Positions 23,128 to 32,272 are shown, numbered from the stretch's first letter. The stretch: 64,000 nucleotides of DNA from a bacterium 210917-SL.2.15 (GCA_020555605.1 JAJCJC010000003.1:1-64000), one strand, 5' to 3'. Notes: generated by a model from the letters alone, not told the origin. A program made the numbers and translations.

Positions 23128-24549
23128 GTGAAGTTTTCGCACAAAGTCTTTTTTTCCACGCTGCTGATCATAGCGCTGATTTTCGGCGTGGGTAATACTG
23201 TATTGCTGAATTCGGTGTTCCGTTCAGCGTTGGAACGAGAGGAGCGCGTCACGCTGGACGAAAACCAGATGCTGCGCTTTTCTTTCGGAACAGCGGCCGC
23301 CGGCGCGGTTGCCACGGCGGAAAGCTACGGCATGATGGATGCGCTTTCGGACGGGACCATCCGCCGCATCGGCTGGACGCTGGAGAGCAGCAACAACTGT
23401 TGCATCCGCATCAGCGACGCAGACCGGGGAACGCTGTACATCAGCAAAAGCTTTCAGACGGGCCGGGACCTGGTCGGGTCGCTGGAAGAAAACAGCCACA
23501 GCTGGATGTACTTTACTCAGGATGGGCGGTACTATATGCAGTCAGCTTGCTGCGTTGAGGTGGGAGAGCGGCAGTTTTATCTCGAGAACCTGCGGGATGT
23601 CACGGCGACGATCCAGAAACGGAACCGCTATTTGATGTTTTATCAGCTGATGACCCTGGTGCTGATGGCATTTTCCGCCGTTGTGATGCTGCTTTTGTCC
23701 GTTTATCTGACGCGGCCCATGCATAAGCTCTCGGCGGTCAGCCGCCGTATCGCGGGCGGGGATTATCAGCTGCGCTGCACCGTGGCATCCCGAGATGAGA
23801 TCGGCGCCCTGACGGAGGATTTTAACGCCATGGCAGACAGCCTGGAAACAAAGATTCATCAGCTGGAGGACGCCTCCAAACGCCAGGAGGACTTTATCGC
23901 TTCTTTTGCGCATGAATTGAAAACGCCGTTGACCTCCATTATCGGGTACAGTGATATGCTGCGCTCGCAGACGCTGCTGCCGGAGCAGCAGTTCAAAGCG
24001 GCCAATTATATTTATTCCGAGGGAAAGCGGCTGGAATCCCTGGCGCACAAGCTGCTGGAGCTGATCGTCTACCGGCGCGAAACCTATACGCCCGCCGCAT
24101 TTGAGGCAGAGCCGTGGCTTTCTGCCATCGCGGCGGTCCTGGAGCCGTCGTTCCGGGGCAGCGGCGTTTCTCTGGCGCTGTCGGCCGAGCCGGGCATCAT
24201 ATGGGGCGAGGCGGATCTGCTGGAATCTCTGGTAGTGAATCTGTGTGACAATGCGCGCAAGGCCAGTCCTACCGGCCGTGTGGTGTCTTTGACCGGGACG
24301 GCGGAGGAGGGCGGCTACCGCATCCGTGTGCGCGACCATGGAAGCGGCATTGCGCCGGAGGAACTGCTGCGCATCACAGAGCCGTTTTATATGGTGGACA
24401 AGTCCCGCGCCCGAGCACAAAACGGCGCGGGGCTGGGCCTTGCCCTGTGCGCTGCGGTGGCGCAGGTGCACGGCACTGCGCTGGAGTTCACCAGTGCTCT
24501 GGGAAAAGGCACCACGGTGTCGCTTCTGCTGAAGGAGGGGGAGAGATGA
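23128..24549 (+). CDS. Membrane sensor histidine kinase
   Basis: 473 residues, starting at GTG with AGGAGG upstream. A first membrane helix at about 8-28 is followed by an extracytoplasmic sensor of ~140 residues and a second helix at ~168-192. A HAMP linker carries LSAVSRRIAGGDYQLR. The dimerisation box FAHELKTPLTSIIGYS has His262. The ATPase domain shows NLCDNARKA, DHGSGIAPEEL and GAGLGLALC. It phosphorylates the adjacent response regulator in response to an unknown envelope signal. It overlaps the next gene by ATGA. Confidence 0.94.
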   Translation: MKFSHKVFFSTLLIIALIFGVGNTVLLNSVFRSALEREERVTLDENQMLRFSFGTAAAGAVATAESYGMMDALSDGTIRRIGWTLESSNNCCIRISDADRGTLYISKSFQTGRDLVGSLEENSHSWMYFTQDGRYYMQSACCVEVGERQFYLENLRDVTATIQKRNRYLMFYQLMTLVLMAFSAVVMLLLSVYLTRPMHKLSAVSRRIAGGDYQLRCTVASRDEIGALTEDFNAMADSLETKIHQLEDASKRQEDFIASFAHELKTPLTSIIGYSDMLRSQTLLPEQQFKAANYIYSEGKRLESLAHKLLELIVYRRETYTPAAFEAEPWLSAIAAVLEPSFRGSGVSLALSAEPGIIWGEADLLESLVVNLCDNARKASPTGRVVSLTGTAEEGGYRIRVRDHGSGIAPEELLRITEPFYMVDKSRARAQNGAGLGLALCAAVAQVHGTALEFTSALGKGTTVSLLLKEGER

Positions 24550-25412
24550 GCGCGCGCGATCTCTTTTTGCCGGCGTTTACCGCTGCTGCGGTGCTTCTGG
24601 CCGTGTCGCTGCCCATGGGCACGCTGCAGCAATGGGACCGCAGCTATCGGGATGTGCTGCATCAGGAATCCATGGATGAGGACGCGCTGGTTACGAATTA
24701 TACTCTCAGCGGATCGGACCGGCTGCATCTGCTGCGCTATTCCGGCATTTCTGCCCGGAATGGGGAGATTCTCTATGACCCCCCCAGCGGAAGTGTCTCT
24801 GTGGAGGTGCGGCAGGTGGAATCCATTGCATCCATGGAAGCCGGCGGGGACGAAGATGTCGGCGAAAACTCCGCTGCCGACAATTATCTCCTGAGTCCGA
24901 TGCAGGGCGGCAGCATTTCTGAGCACGTCAACGATTATCTTTTCCAGGGCGTCTATTTTCTGGTGGAAAGCGGCGTGATCAGCAACGATCTTTTGCTGCA
25001 TTATCAGAAAGCGGCAAGCCAGATGCAGATTGAATATTGTTCTATCACAGACGACGGCGATCCCTTTTTCTCCATGTCGCTCCTGTGCATCCGCCTTGCG
25101 CTGGAGGACAGTGAAGCATACGGGCTGGAACAGGATACCCGTTTTTCCGTGGTGCTGGATGAGGAGACCGGCGTAGTGTATGCCCTTTCCGTACAGGGAG
25201 AGCCGGACCTGGTGCTGACGCAGTGGCCGTACCGCTTTTCCATCTTGGCAGACCTGATCGGCGTTTCCTGTACGGAATATAAGGAAATACCTGCTGCAGG
25301 GGCGGAGTATCCCAACGCCCGCTTTAACTTCGGTGGATATTCCTATTGCCTGGAGCAATCGGAAGCGGCGAAAGGCGGCGCGTTTTTGAATTTTAATCTG
25401 GACAGCGACTGA
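24546..25412 (+). CDS. Membrane-anchored protein of unknown function, third gene of the two-component operon
   Basis: 288 residues. One N-terminal membrane helix (LFLPAFTAAAVLLAVSLPM) is followed by an extracytoplasmic domain rich in acidic residues. No known domain is recognised. The ATGA overlap with the kinase gene means it is translated together with it, so it may modulate the sensor, as YycH/YycI do for WalK; this is inference from position and topology only. A terminator follows. Confidence 0.75.
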   Translation: MSARDLFLPAFTAAAVLLAVSLPMGTLQQWDRSYRDVLHQESMDEDALVTNYTLSGSDRLHLLRYSGISARNGEILYDPPSGSVSVEVRQVESIASMEAGGDEDVGENSAADNYLLSPMQGGSISEHVNDYLFQGVYFLVESGVISNDLLLHYQKAASQMQIEYCSITDDGDPFFSMSLLCIRLALEDSEAYGLEQDTRFSVVLDEETGVVYALSVQGEPDLVLTQWPYRFSILADLIGVSCTEYKEIPAAGAEYPNARFNFGGYSYCLEQSEAAKGGAFLNFNLDSD

Positions 25413-25420
25413 GTGCAGTG

Positions 25421-25458
25421 AAAAAAGGCGCCTATTCCATCGGGAATAAGCGCCTTTG
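25421..25458 (+). terminator. Terminator of the two-component operon
   Basis: Stem AAAGGCGC-ATTCC/GGAAT-GCGCCTTT with small internal mismatches, preceded by an A-tract and followed by TTTGCTTCTT. Confidence 0.8.
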
Positions 25459-25638
25459 CTTCTTGCTTCAGTCTATGCGGAAAAGGAGAGAATGATGCAT
25501 GGGAAAATCGGCGTTTCAAGCCGTAAAAAAGAATACTCCCACTGCGCGGTTGCCCGGCTAGCAGCAGCCCTCGCAGAAGGAGCATCCTTTTCTTATGAAG
25601 ATAGTATAACAGAATTTGTGCGCCGCTGCAAGTCCTGT

Positions 25639-26484
25639 TTAGAACGTATCCACGCGATCCAGCGACACGTCCAGTGCCCCGCCCGCGGCGGAGGCATAAG
25701 CAGCGCGCAGATCAGTGGTCAGCGTTTCACCCAGGCCGGTATCAGCCATAACCAGCATGGCAGTGTCGCCATATGCGCCGGCGGCTACAGCGTTTGCTCC
25801 GACACAGATCCATTTGTTCTGATTGATGCCGTCAAACATACTCTGGGCAACAGAGGCGGCGTCTTTGGCGCTGTTGGCGCGCACCACCACCAGGGAATAG
25901 GCCTGAGAGCCGATCATAGCCTCGGAATAATAGGCCTCCTTGAGTTTTGAGGCGTCGGTCAGCCCCAGATAGTAACTGATTTGGTCGCTGTTGCTCAAGT
26001 CCACTGCGGTGGGGTCGCTCAGGCTCAGATCCACGCTGTGGTTGGCATAAATGGCGTTGATCAGATCCGGAAGAGTGCCGGAATACGTCTTGGTTTCCTC
26101 CTGGGAGCCGCTGCCGGTGTTGTCCCCGGCGCCGCTGTTGCTTCCGCTCCCGCCATTGCTGGGCTTGTTGCTTCCACCGTTGCTGGAGTTATTGCTCCCG
26201 CTGTTATCCGGTTTACTGCTTCCACCATTGCTGGGCTTACTGTTGTCCGGCTTGGAATCCGGTTTCGGTTCCTGCTCGTTCTCTGCCGGTGTCGTCGTCT
26301 CTCCGTCGGCCTCCTTTTCATCGGTGGAAGGCTGCTGATCCTCGATGCTGCTGTCCTCGCCGAGCACATCTTCGTATGTGCTGTCTTCACTGGAAGAAGG
26401 CTGTTTGTTGGCGTTGTTGCCGCCGCAGGCAGCCATGCTCAGCATCAGAGCGAGAGATAGGGTGAGAGCAAATAGTTTTTTCAT
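25639..26484 (-). CDS. DUF4358 domain lipoprotein with low-complexity linker
   Basis: 281 residues. A lipoprotein signal ends in LSMAAC. Residues ~25-130 are a disordered Ser/Gly/Asn/Asp/Pro-rich linker with repeated SKPDNS and GGSNKPSNGG units. The C-terminal ~140 residues (from LPDLINAIYANHSVDLSL to the end) match DUF4358, a domain of surface lipoproteins in clostridia with unknown function. The protein is probably outside the cell, tethered to the membrane with the domain held away by the linker. It stands alone. Confidence 0.85.
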   Translation of the reverse strand: MKKLFALTLSLALMLSMAACGGNNANKQPSSSEDSTYEDVLGEDSSIEDQQPSTDEKEADGETTTPAENEQEPKPDSKPDNSKPSNGGSSKPDNSGSNNSSNGGSNKPSNGGSGSNSGAGDNTGSGSQEETKTYSGTLPDLINAIYANHSVDLSLSDPTAVDLSNSDQISYYLGLTDASKLKEAYYSEAMIGSQAYSLVVVRANSAKDAASVAQSMFDGINQNKWICVGANAVAAGAYGDTAMLVMADTGLGETLTTDLRAAYASAAGGALDVSLDRVDTF

Positions 26485-26571
26485 GATGTTTGGTCCTCCA
26501 TGTTTGGTCGTATTGCCGCTGTGTCAACAGAAATCAATGGGTTCATGGGCTTGCACGAATATCTATTATAT

Positions 26572-27267
26572 TTATCTGCCACAGGGCAGGGAATGGTATA
26601 ATTTCTGGCGCCGCTCGTACCCCTGGGGCCGATAGGTGACAGAGGAGATGCGTGGCCCGGAAACGCCGTATTTGGGGTGAAAGCCGAATAGGTTGACGTA
26701 CTGTACCAAGTCGTCCTCTTCGGCTGCCATGGCGTCAAGCAGTTCCAGCGTGGCTTTCACATCGTCAATGGCGCGATGGGTATTCTGGCCCTGCAGACCA
26801 TAGGTTTCAATGGCGTTGCACAGCTTGTGAGGATAGTCATGCCGGTCTTTATACACGGTCATGGCATCGAGCAGTTTAACGCCCTGCAGGATGCCTGCCT
26901 GCTTTTGCTGGGCGAGAAAGTAGTAGAGAAAACACAAATCAAACTGGGCGTTATACGCTATCAGCAGCGTGTTGGGATGCGCGAGCAGCGCGGCAAAGGC
27001 GGCCGCGGCATCTCCTTTGGAAACGCCCTCCGCCTGTAGCATGCTGTCGGTGATCCCGGTCAGATTCTGGATAAAAGGCGGGATCGTCCGGCCGGGCGGC
27101 AAGCGGATCAGAAGGTCCAGCTCTTCTGCAGTTTCCGTTTGTTCTTTGCCGGGAACGGCGCGCAGGGCGGCCAGCTCAATGATCTCGTCCTGTCTGTGTT
27201 CGATGCCGGTGGTTTCCGTATCCAAAAGAACGATATTTTCAAATTGCTGAAACAATGCGCTTTTCAT
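26572..27267 (-). CDS. DnaQ-like 3'-5' exonuclease
   Basis: 231 residues with the DEDDh exonuclease motifs: NIVLLDTETTGIE (Exo I), IAYNAQFDLCFL (Exo II), and NTHRAIDDVKATL (Exo III with His and Asp). It resembles the exonuclease domain of DNA polymerase III epsilon and PolC. The start overlaps the recQ stop by ATGA, so it is translationally coupled to that helicase and may act with it in DNA end processing (inference). The C-terminal ~60 residues are unassigned. Confidence 0.88.
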   Translation of the reverse strand: MKSALFQQFENIVLLDTETTGIEHRQDEIIELAALRAVPGKEQTETAEELDLLIRLPPGRTIPPFIQNLTGITDSMLQAEGVSKGDAAAAFAALLAHPNTLLIAYNAQFDLCFLYYFLAQQKQAGILQGVKLLDAMTVYKDRHDYPHKLCNAIETYGLQGQNTHRAIDDVKATLELLDAMAAEEDDLVQYVNLFGFHPKYGVSGPRISSVTYRPQGYERRQKLYHSLPCGR

Positions 27268-29111
27268 GTCTGTTCTCGCTCCGTTTCCTCATAGGATGCA
27301 ATGACGGAAAGAAAGGCGTCGCCGTAACGGGCAGCCTTTTTTTCACCTACGCCGCTGAGGGAAAGAAATTCCTCTGCGCTATGGGGCCTCCGCGCGGCCA
27401 TGGCCGTCAGCACGGCGTTGGAAAAAACCATGTAAGGCGGGATGTGCTCTTCCTGCGCGATCCGGGCGCGCTCGGCTTTCAAAGCCAGAAGCAGGGCCGG
27501 AGAAACCTCTCCCGCTTCCGGTGCAGGATGGGCGGGCGCGCTGTGCTGCGGTGCAATTTCAAAGCGCGCCGACATGGTTACCGGCGCGCCTTCAAACAGC
27601 ACCATCCGGCTGCGTTCCGTGGGTTCCAGCGTCTGATGGGCGCTTTGAATCTGCAAATAACCCTGACGGATTAATTCGTCAATAAACGTGCGGATCTGGG
27701 CGCGGGAATACTGTCGGAGCAGGCCGTAGGTGGAAAGCTTATCCAGAGAAAGGCTTTGAACGCGCTGTTCCCGGCTGCCCGACAGGGTGCGGACCACCAG
27801 GGTATACCCCACATAATAACCCAGCTGCTTGTGGATGCGCAGCACGCAGGAAAGGATCATCTGCGCCTGGGTGGTGATATCCTGCTGGCGGAAGGTGCTG
27901 CGGCAGACACCGCGGTTGCCGCACCGCTGGGCGTGGGGCTGGCCGAAATAGTCAAGGATCACGCCGCGCAGGCAGCGGGAAGAGGTGCAGTAGCCGGTCA
28001 TGGCCTCCAGACGCCTGAGATCCTGCTCCTGAAGCCTGCGTCGGCTTTCCGGATCCAATGCCTCGTTCTCGCTGCTGCCCTGCAGCAACATTTTGGCCGT
28101 CAGGATATCGGTGGGGGAGTAGAGAAGAATACAGTCGGCTGGCTCGCCGTCCCGCCCGGCGCGGCCTGCCTCCTGGTAATAGGCCTCGATACTTTTGGGC
28201 ATATTGTAGTGGATCACATAGGATACGTTGGATTTGTCGATCCCCATGCCGAAGGCGTTAGTGGCCACCATAACGCTGGCGCGATCATATTGGAAATCAT
28301 CTTGATTCTGCTGCCGCTCAGCGTCCTCCAGCCCGGCGTGGTAGCGGACGGCAGAAACACCGTGCGCCTTGAGATCGGCGCAAACCCGCTCCACCGCAGA
28401 ACGGGTGGTGCAGTACACAATGCCGCTTTTGCTGTTGCGCGCGGCAATCAGGCGGCGCAGTTCCGCACTCCGCTTTTGGGGCTGAAGCACGTCAAAAAAG
28501 AGGTTTGGCCGGTCAAATCCGGTGATAACGCAGAGCGGATCCCGCAGTTCCAGAATCCGCGCGATGTCCCTGCGCACCGCCTCTGTGGCGGTGGCAGTAA
28601 AGGCTGCCAGCACAGGACGGCGGGGAAGCTGGGCGAGAAATTCGCTGATCTTTAAGTAACTGGGCCGGAAATCCTGGCCCCATTGGGAAATGCAGTGCGC
28701 CTCGTCTACGGCCAGCAGGGAGAGATCCAGCTGCCGGCACAGGGCGACGAAGCCCTCGCCCATCAGCCGTTCCGGGGCGACATAGACGATTTTATAAATA
28801 CCTTGGCGCAGATTGCGGTATACGGCGGATATCTGCGCCTCGGACAGAGAGCTGTTGATATAAGCTGCCGCCACGCCACTGCCCGTCAGCGCTGCCACCT
28901 GATCTTTCATCAGGGAAATCAGCGGGGAAACAACCAGCGTTACGCCGCGCAGCAGCAGCGCAGGAATCTGGTAGCACAGAGACTTTCCGCCGCCGGTGGG
29001 CATGATGGCCATGGCATCGCGGCCGGACAGCAGAGCGTCAATTACGTTTTCCTGCCCGCCGCGAAAGGAATCGTGGCCGAAATATTGCTTTAGGAGATCC
29101 AGTTTATCCAT
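27264..29111 (-). CDS. recQ: ATP-dependent DNA helicase RecQ
   Basis: 615 residues in RecQ order. Helicase core: FRGGQENVIDALLSGRDAMAIMPTGGGKSLCYQ (Q and Walker A), AVDEAHCISQWGQDFRP (motif II and aromatic-rich loop), GIVYCTTR, and QEAGRAGRDG (motif VI). Next come the zinc/winged-helix RQC region with CTSSRCLRGVILDYFG, and a C-terminal HRDC domain (PPYMVFSNAVLTAMAARRPHS). It unwinds DNA 3' to 5' in recombination and fork repair. The ATG at 29111 is chosen because the upstream frame runs into the promoter. Confidence 0.95.
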   Translation of the reverse strand: MDKLDLLKQYFGHDSFRGGQENVIDALLSGRDAMAIMPTGGGKSLCYQIPALLLRGVTLVVSPLISLMKDQVAALTGSGVAAAYINSSLSEAQISAVYRNLRQGIYKIVYVAPERLMGEGFVALCRQLDLSLLAVDEAHCISQWGQDFRPSYLKISEFLAQLPRRPVLAAFTATATEAVRRDIARILELRDPLCVITGFDRPNLFFDVLQPQKRSAELRRLIAARNSKSGIVYCTTRSAVERVCADLKAHGVSAVRYHAGLEDAERQQNQDDFQYDRASVMVATNAFGMGIDKSNVSYVIHYNMPKSIEAYYQEAGRAGRDGEPADCILLYSPTDILTAKMLLQGSSENEALDPESRRRLQEQDLRRLEAMTGYCTSSRCLRGVILDYFGQPHAQRCGNRGVCRSTFRQQDITTQAQMILSCVLRIHKQLGYYVGYTLVVRTLSGSREQRVQSLSLDKLSTYGLLRQYSRAQIRTFIDELIRQGYLQIQSAHQTLEPTERSRMVLFEGAPVTMSARFEIAPQHSAPAHPAPEAGEVSPALLLALKAERARIAQEEHIPPYMVFSNAVLTAMAARRPHSAEEFLSLSGVGEKKAARYGDAFLSVIASYEETEREQT

Positions 29112-29144
29112 GATGCAGTTCCCGTCTGATCGGTATTCCGCCAT

Positions 29145-29173
29145 ATTATACCTTTTTTCGCGCCGTTTGGCAA
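29145..29173 (-). promoter_or_regulatory. Promoter of recQ-exonuclease
   Basis: Minus strand TTGCCA, 17-bp spacer, TATAAT, 34 bp before the recQ start. Confidence 0.78.
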
Positions 29174-29373
29174 GGCCCATCGGGGACAGACGCCCACTTT
29201 ACATCCCAGCGTCCTGCGGTTGCTGGGTATTGTGGGAAAAGGGTTCGCCGGCGAGAGCCGTTTTGACGGGAGCAGAAATGCTGCCGCCGCTTGAACGGAG
29301 GCGCTGCTGCGGCGTAAAAAATTCCCGGCAGCGGCGGAACGCTGCCGGGACAAAGCAAAAACCGCAAAAGGGC

Positions 29374-30177
29374 TTACAGGTAAAACCGATGGCACCCAAT
29401 GGTAGTATAGTAGGTCCGGTTGCCGGCGATCCATGTACCCTGCGACAGACTGGGATTGAAGAAATACAGGCTTCTCCCCGCCGTATTGACGCCCTGCAGC
29501 GCCAATTTTGCTGCCTGCACAGAAGTTTCCGTCGGCTCGTTGTAGACGGTGCCGTTGCTCACTGGTTCAAACTGCACAGCATTCTTGCGGTCAAAGATCA
29601 CCTCGCGGATGGTATCCGGGAACTCATCGGAGTCCACGCGGTTGAGCACCACGTTGCCCACGGCCACCTGTCCGGCCAGGGATTCCCCGCCGGCCTCGGC
29701 GCAGATAATGCGGGAGAGCCAGTACAGATTCTCGCCGCCCCACTTGTCCGCAGCGCCGCCGGAGGTGAGGGAAACGCGGTTCCCGCCGTCCCACTCGACG
29801 CTGTAGTCAAGAAAGGCGCCCAGAGTGCGCAGGGGAAGGTACAGCCGCTCGTCCCGGGAAGGAATGGCGGTGGCCAGGGTTTGGCCGTTGACCGTCAGCG
29901 TCTGCCTGGAGGGATCGACAGACACGGTATCCCCATCTTTCTGCGCCGCGGCAACGCCGCGGGCACTGTCCCACTGCACGGTCCAGCCCAATTCCGTCAG
30001 AAAATGCCGCATGGGTATGTAGGTGGTGCTGTTCTGCATCAGAACGGGCCCGTCGTAGCTTGCGCCGTCCACCAGAACGTGCATTTGCTCTGCCTGCGCG
30101 GGCAGGAGCAGCATGCCGAAAAGCAGTGTGCCGCTCAACAGTGCACCCAATCGTTTTTGGTGTTTCTGTTTTGTCAT
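29374..30177 (-). CDS. Secreted SleB-type cell-wall hydrolase with copper-amine-oxidase-N-like domain
   Basis: 267 residues. A signal peptide ends near LLLPAQA. Residues ~28-130 hold a CuAO_N1-like domain (MRHFLTELGWTVQWD, then YLPLRTLGAFLDYSVEWDG). The C-terminal half is a Hydrolase_2/SleB domain: YWLSRIICAEAGGESLAGQVAVGNVVLNRV with the catalytic Glu, and FFNPSLSQGTWI. SleB enzymes are lytic transglycosylases acting on spore cortex; the CuAO_N domain probably binds wall material. This fits a cortex or wall remodelling enzyme. AAAGGAGG precedes the ATG. Confidence 0.9.
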   Translation of the reverse strand: MTKQKHQKRLGALLSGTLLFGMLLLPAQAEQMHVLVDGASYDGPVLMQNSTTYIPMRHFLTELGWTVQWDSARGVAAAQKDGDTVSVDPSRQTLTVNGQTLATAIPSRDERLYLPLRTLGAFLDYSVEWDGGNRVSLTSGGAADKWGGENLYWLSRIICAEAGGESLAGQVAVGNVVLNRVDSDEFPDTIREVIFDRKNAVQFEPVSNGTVYNEPTETSVQAAKLALQGVNTAGRSLYFFNPSLSQGTWIAGNRTYYTTIGCHRFYL

Positions 30178-30296
30178 CCAAAACCTCCTTTCCGTTTTCC
30201 AGTATAAAAGGAAACTGCCGCCAGGGGCAAGCCACAATCTCTTCCATGGTTTCCAGGCCTTGGAAACGTGCGCCGCGGCGCGGAAAAAGCAGAGAT

Positions 30297-30344
30297 TTGA
30301 CACCGTGTCAGAATATGGTATAATCATAGTACGGACACCGTGTC
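30297..30344 (+). promoter_or_regulatory. TetR-gene promoter with twin operators
   Basis: TTGACA (30297-30302), 16-bp spacer, TATAAT (30319-30324). Two identical palindromes GACACCGTGTC lie at 30299-30309, overlapping the -35 box, and 30334-30344, just after the transcription start region. Each is followed by AGNATAT. The centres are 35 bp apart. This is a classic autorepressed TetR arrangement. Confidence 0.85.
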
Positions 30345-30371
30345 AGCATATTGGAGAAAGGGGTGGCGAAG

Positions 30372-30992
30372 ATGCCGAAAGGCTCGGCGGAGCTGACGCA
30401 GGCACGGAAGGATGAGATCATCGACGCCTGCGCCGGGCTGTATGAGCATATGAATTTCCGAGATATCACCATCAAGGAGATCGGCCGGGCCACATCCTTT
30501 ACCCGCACGTCGATCTACAATTATTACCAAACCAAAGAGGAGATCTTCCTGGCGCTGCTGCAGCGGGAGTATACCCTTTGGGAGCAGGACCTGTGTGCCG
30601 TGGCGGCAGGAGAGGCCCTGAGCCGTACGCAGCTGGCGCAGGCGCTGGCGGCGTCCCTGGCCAAGCGCTCACATATGCTCAAACTGCTGGCCATGAACCT
30701 GTATGACCTTGAGGAAAACAGCCGCATGGAACGCCTGGTGGACTTTAAGCGGGTGTATGGCGCGTCCATCCGCGCAGTGGAAGCGTGTCTTGCGCGCCTT
30801 GCACCGCCGATGGACAGGGCGGAGCAGGAAGCGTTCCTGTATTCGTTTTTTCCTTTTGTCTATGGAATTTATCCTTATGCAGTGGCAACGGAAAAACAGA
30901 GCGGGGCCATGGCGCAGGCGCAGGTGCCGATGACGCTTCGCCCGGTCTATGAGATCGCGCTGACGGGTACCAGAAAATTATTGGGAGCGTGA
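30372..30992 (+). CDS. TetR/AcrR family transcriptional regulator
   Basis: 206 residues. The N-terminal DNA-binding domain shows RKDEIIDACAGLYEHMNFRDITIKEIG and TSFTRTSIYNYYQTKEEIFLALLQRE, the TetR helix-turn-helix. The rest is an all-helical ligand-binding domain. The promoter in front carries two copies of a perfect palindrome, so the protein likely represses itself and the two flavoprotein genes downstream. The ATG at 30372 has GGGG spaced 8-10 nt; a TTG at 30351 is less likely. The stop overlaps a GTG of the next frame. Confidence 0.92.
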   Translation: MPKGSAELTQARKDEIIDACAGLYEHMNFRDITIKEIGRATSFTRTSIYNYYQTKEEIFLALLQREYTLWEQDLCAVAAGEALSRTQLAQALAASLAKRSHMLKLLAMNLYDLEENSRMERLVDFKRVYGASIRAVEACLARLAPPMDRAEQEAFLYSFFPFVYGIYPYAVATEKQSGAMAQAQVPMTLRPVYEIALTGTRKLLGA

Positions 30993-30997
30993 AAAAA

Positions 30998-31534
30998 ATG
31001 GGTATGCGTATTTGTGTGCTGACAGGCAGCCCCCATCTGAAGGGAACGTCCAACACCCTGGCGGAGGAATGGATGCGCGGCGCGCAGGAAGCGGGCCACA
31101 CGGTGGAGCGCTGCGACTGTGCCCGGCCGAATTTGCACCCTTGCCTGGGCTGCGGACACTGCGGTATGGATGACCCCTGTGTGCACCGGGACGACGGTGA
31201 AGGTGTGCTGGAAACGCTTTTGCAGGCGGACATGGTGCTGTTTGCAACGCCGATCTATTATTTTGGCGTGAGCGCGTAGCTGAAAGCCATGATCGACCGA
31301 TTTCATGCGCGCAACGGCGCGCTCGCGGCAAAGCACATGAAGGCCGCGGCGATTGCCACGGCCTGGGACGATAACGACACGGTGATGAAAGCGTTTGCCG
31401 TCCATATGGAAGCGGTGTTTGAATATCTTCAGTTTGAAAACTGCGGAATGCTACTGGCCCGAGGCGCTGGCACGGTGGAAATGACGCCGCAGCGCTATCG
31501 GCAGGAAGCCTACGACATGGGCAGGCGGCTTTGA
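30998..31534 (+). pseudogene. NAD(P)H-dependent FMN reductase-like gene with in-frame amber stop
   Basis: A flavodoxin-fold oxidoreductase of the multimeric NADPH-FMN reductase type: RICVLTGSPHLKGTSNTLAEEW, then HPCLGCGHCGMDDPCVHRDD, and TPIYYFGVSA. A TAG at 31277-31279 interrupts the frame exactly where relatives have glutamine (FGVSA-Q-LKAMIDRF). The same frame then continues for 85 codons to 31534. One C-to-T change (CAG to TAG) explains it. It could be a fresh nonsense mutation, a sequencing error, or read-through. It is downstream of the TetR gene with almost no gap. Confidence 0.82.
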
Positions 31535-31593
31535 AACGGCTCCGTGTGCCGAACGGCGGCAGAAAATAAAATCATCTCAAGGAGGACGTAACG

Positions 31594-32078
31594 ATGAGTA
31601 AAAAAATGCTGGTGGCTTATTTTTCCTGTAGCGGCGTGACGAGAAGAATTGCCGCTGCCCTGGCGGACAGCGTAGGGGCAGACCTGTATGAAATTGTGCC
31701 CCGGGAGCCGTATTCCGCCGCGGATCTGAACTGGATGGACCGGAAAAGCCGGAGCACGCTGGAAATGAACGACCCGAATGCCCGGCCCGCCATCGCTGCG
31801 GCGGTGCCCAATATGGCGGAGTATGACGTGGTGTTTGTGGGCTTCCCCATCTGGTGGTATGTAGCGCGCGCATCATCGAAACGTTTTTGGAAAGCTACGA
31901 TTTTTCCGGCAAAACCGTGGTGCCCTTCTGCACCTCCGGCGGCAGCGGCGTGGGCGGATGTGACAGCAAGCTTCATGCCAACTGTTCCGCTGCCACAAAT
32001 TGGCGGTCCGGCTGCCTGTGGAACGGCGACGTCACGACGGATGCCCTGCGCGCCTGGGTGGACAGCCTGAAGCTGTGA
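31594..32078 (+). pseudogene. Flavodoxin gene with frameshift
   Basis: Starts MSKKMLVAYFSCSGVTRRIA, a typical short flavodoxin with the FMN phosphate-binding loop, then VFVGFPIWWYVA. The frame is lost at about 31867. The correct continuation, RIIETFLESYDFSGKTVVPFCTSGG, lies in another frame and runs to 32078. One missing base (expected GCG CCG CGC) accounts for it. AAGGAGG precedes the start. Together with the amber-interrupted gene before it, the whole TetR-controlled pair appears disabled, or the assembly is erroneous here. Confidence 0.82.
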
Positions 32079-32272
32079 CTGAAGCAGAAACGGAAGATCG
32101 TATCGTCCCCGGCGGAAACTGGATCCCGCCGGGGACGATGCGTTTCGGCGGAAAAATAAAAGAATTTTAAAGAGAAAAAAGACCAAATCGTGATACAATA
32201 GGGAAAATCCGGCCTGCGTTTCGGCACAGGAGGAGACGTACGGCGAAAGGAATCGGAAAGGAGGAAACGGCG

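Noticed and set aside
26100..26280. Repeat array in the DUF4358 gene (possible CRISPR or tandem repeat)
   Set aside because: The repeats are codons of a Ser/Gly/Asn/Lys/Pro linker, in frame and irregular, with no constant spacers.
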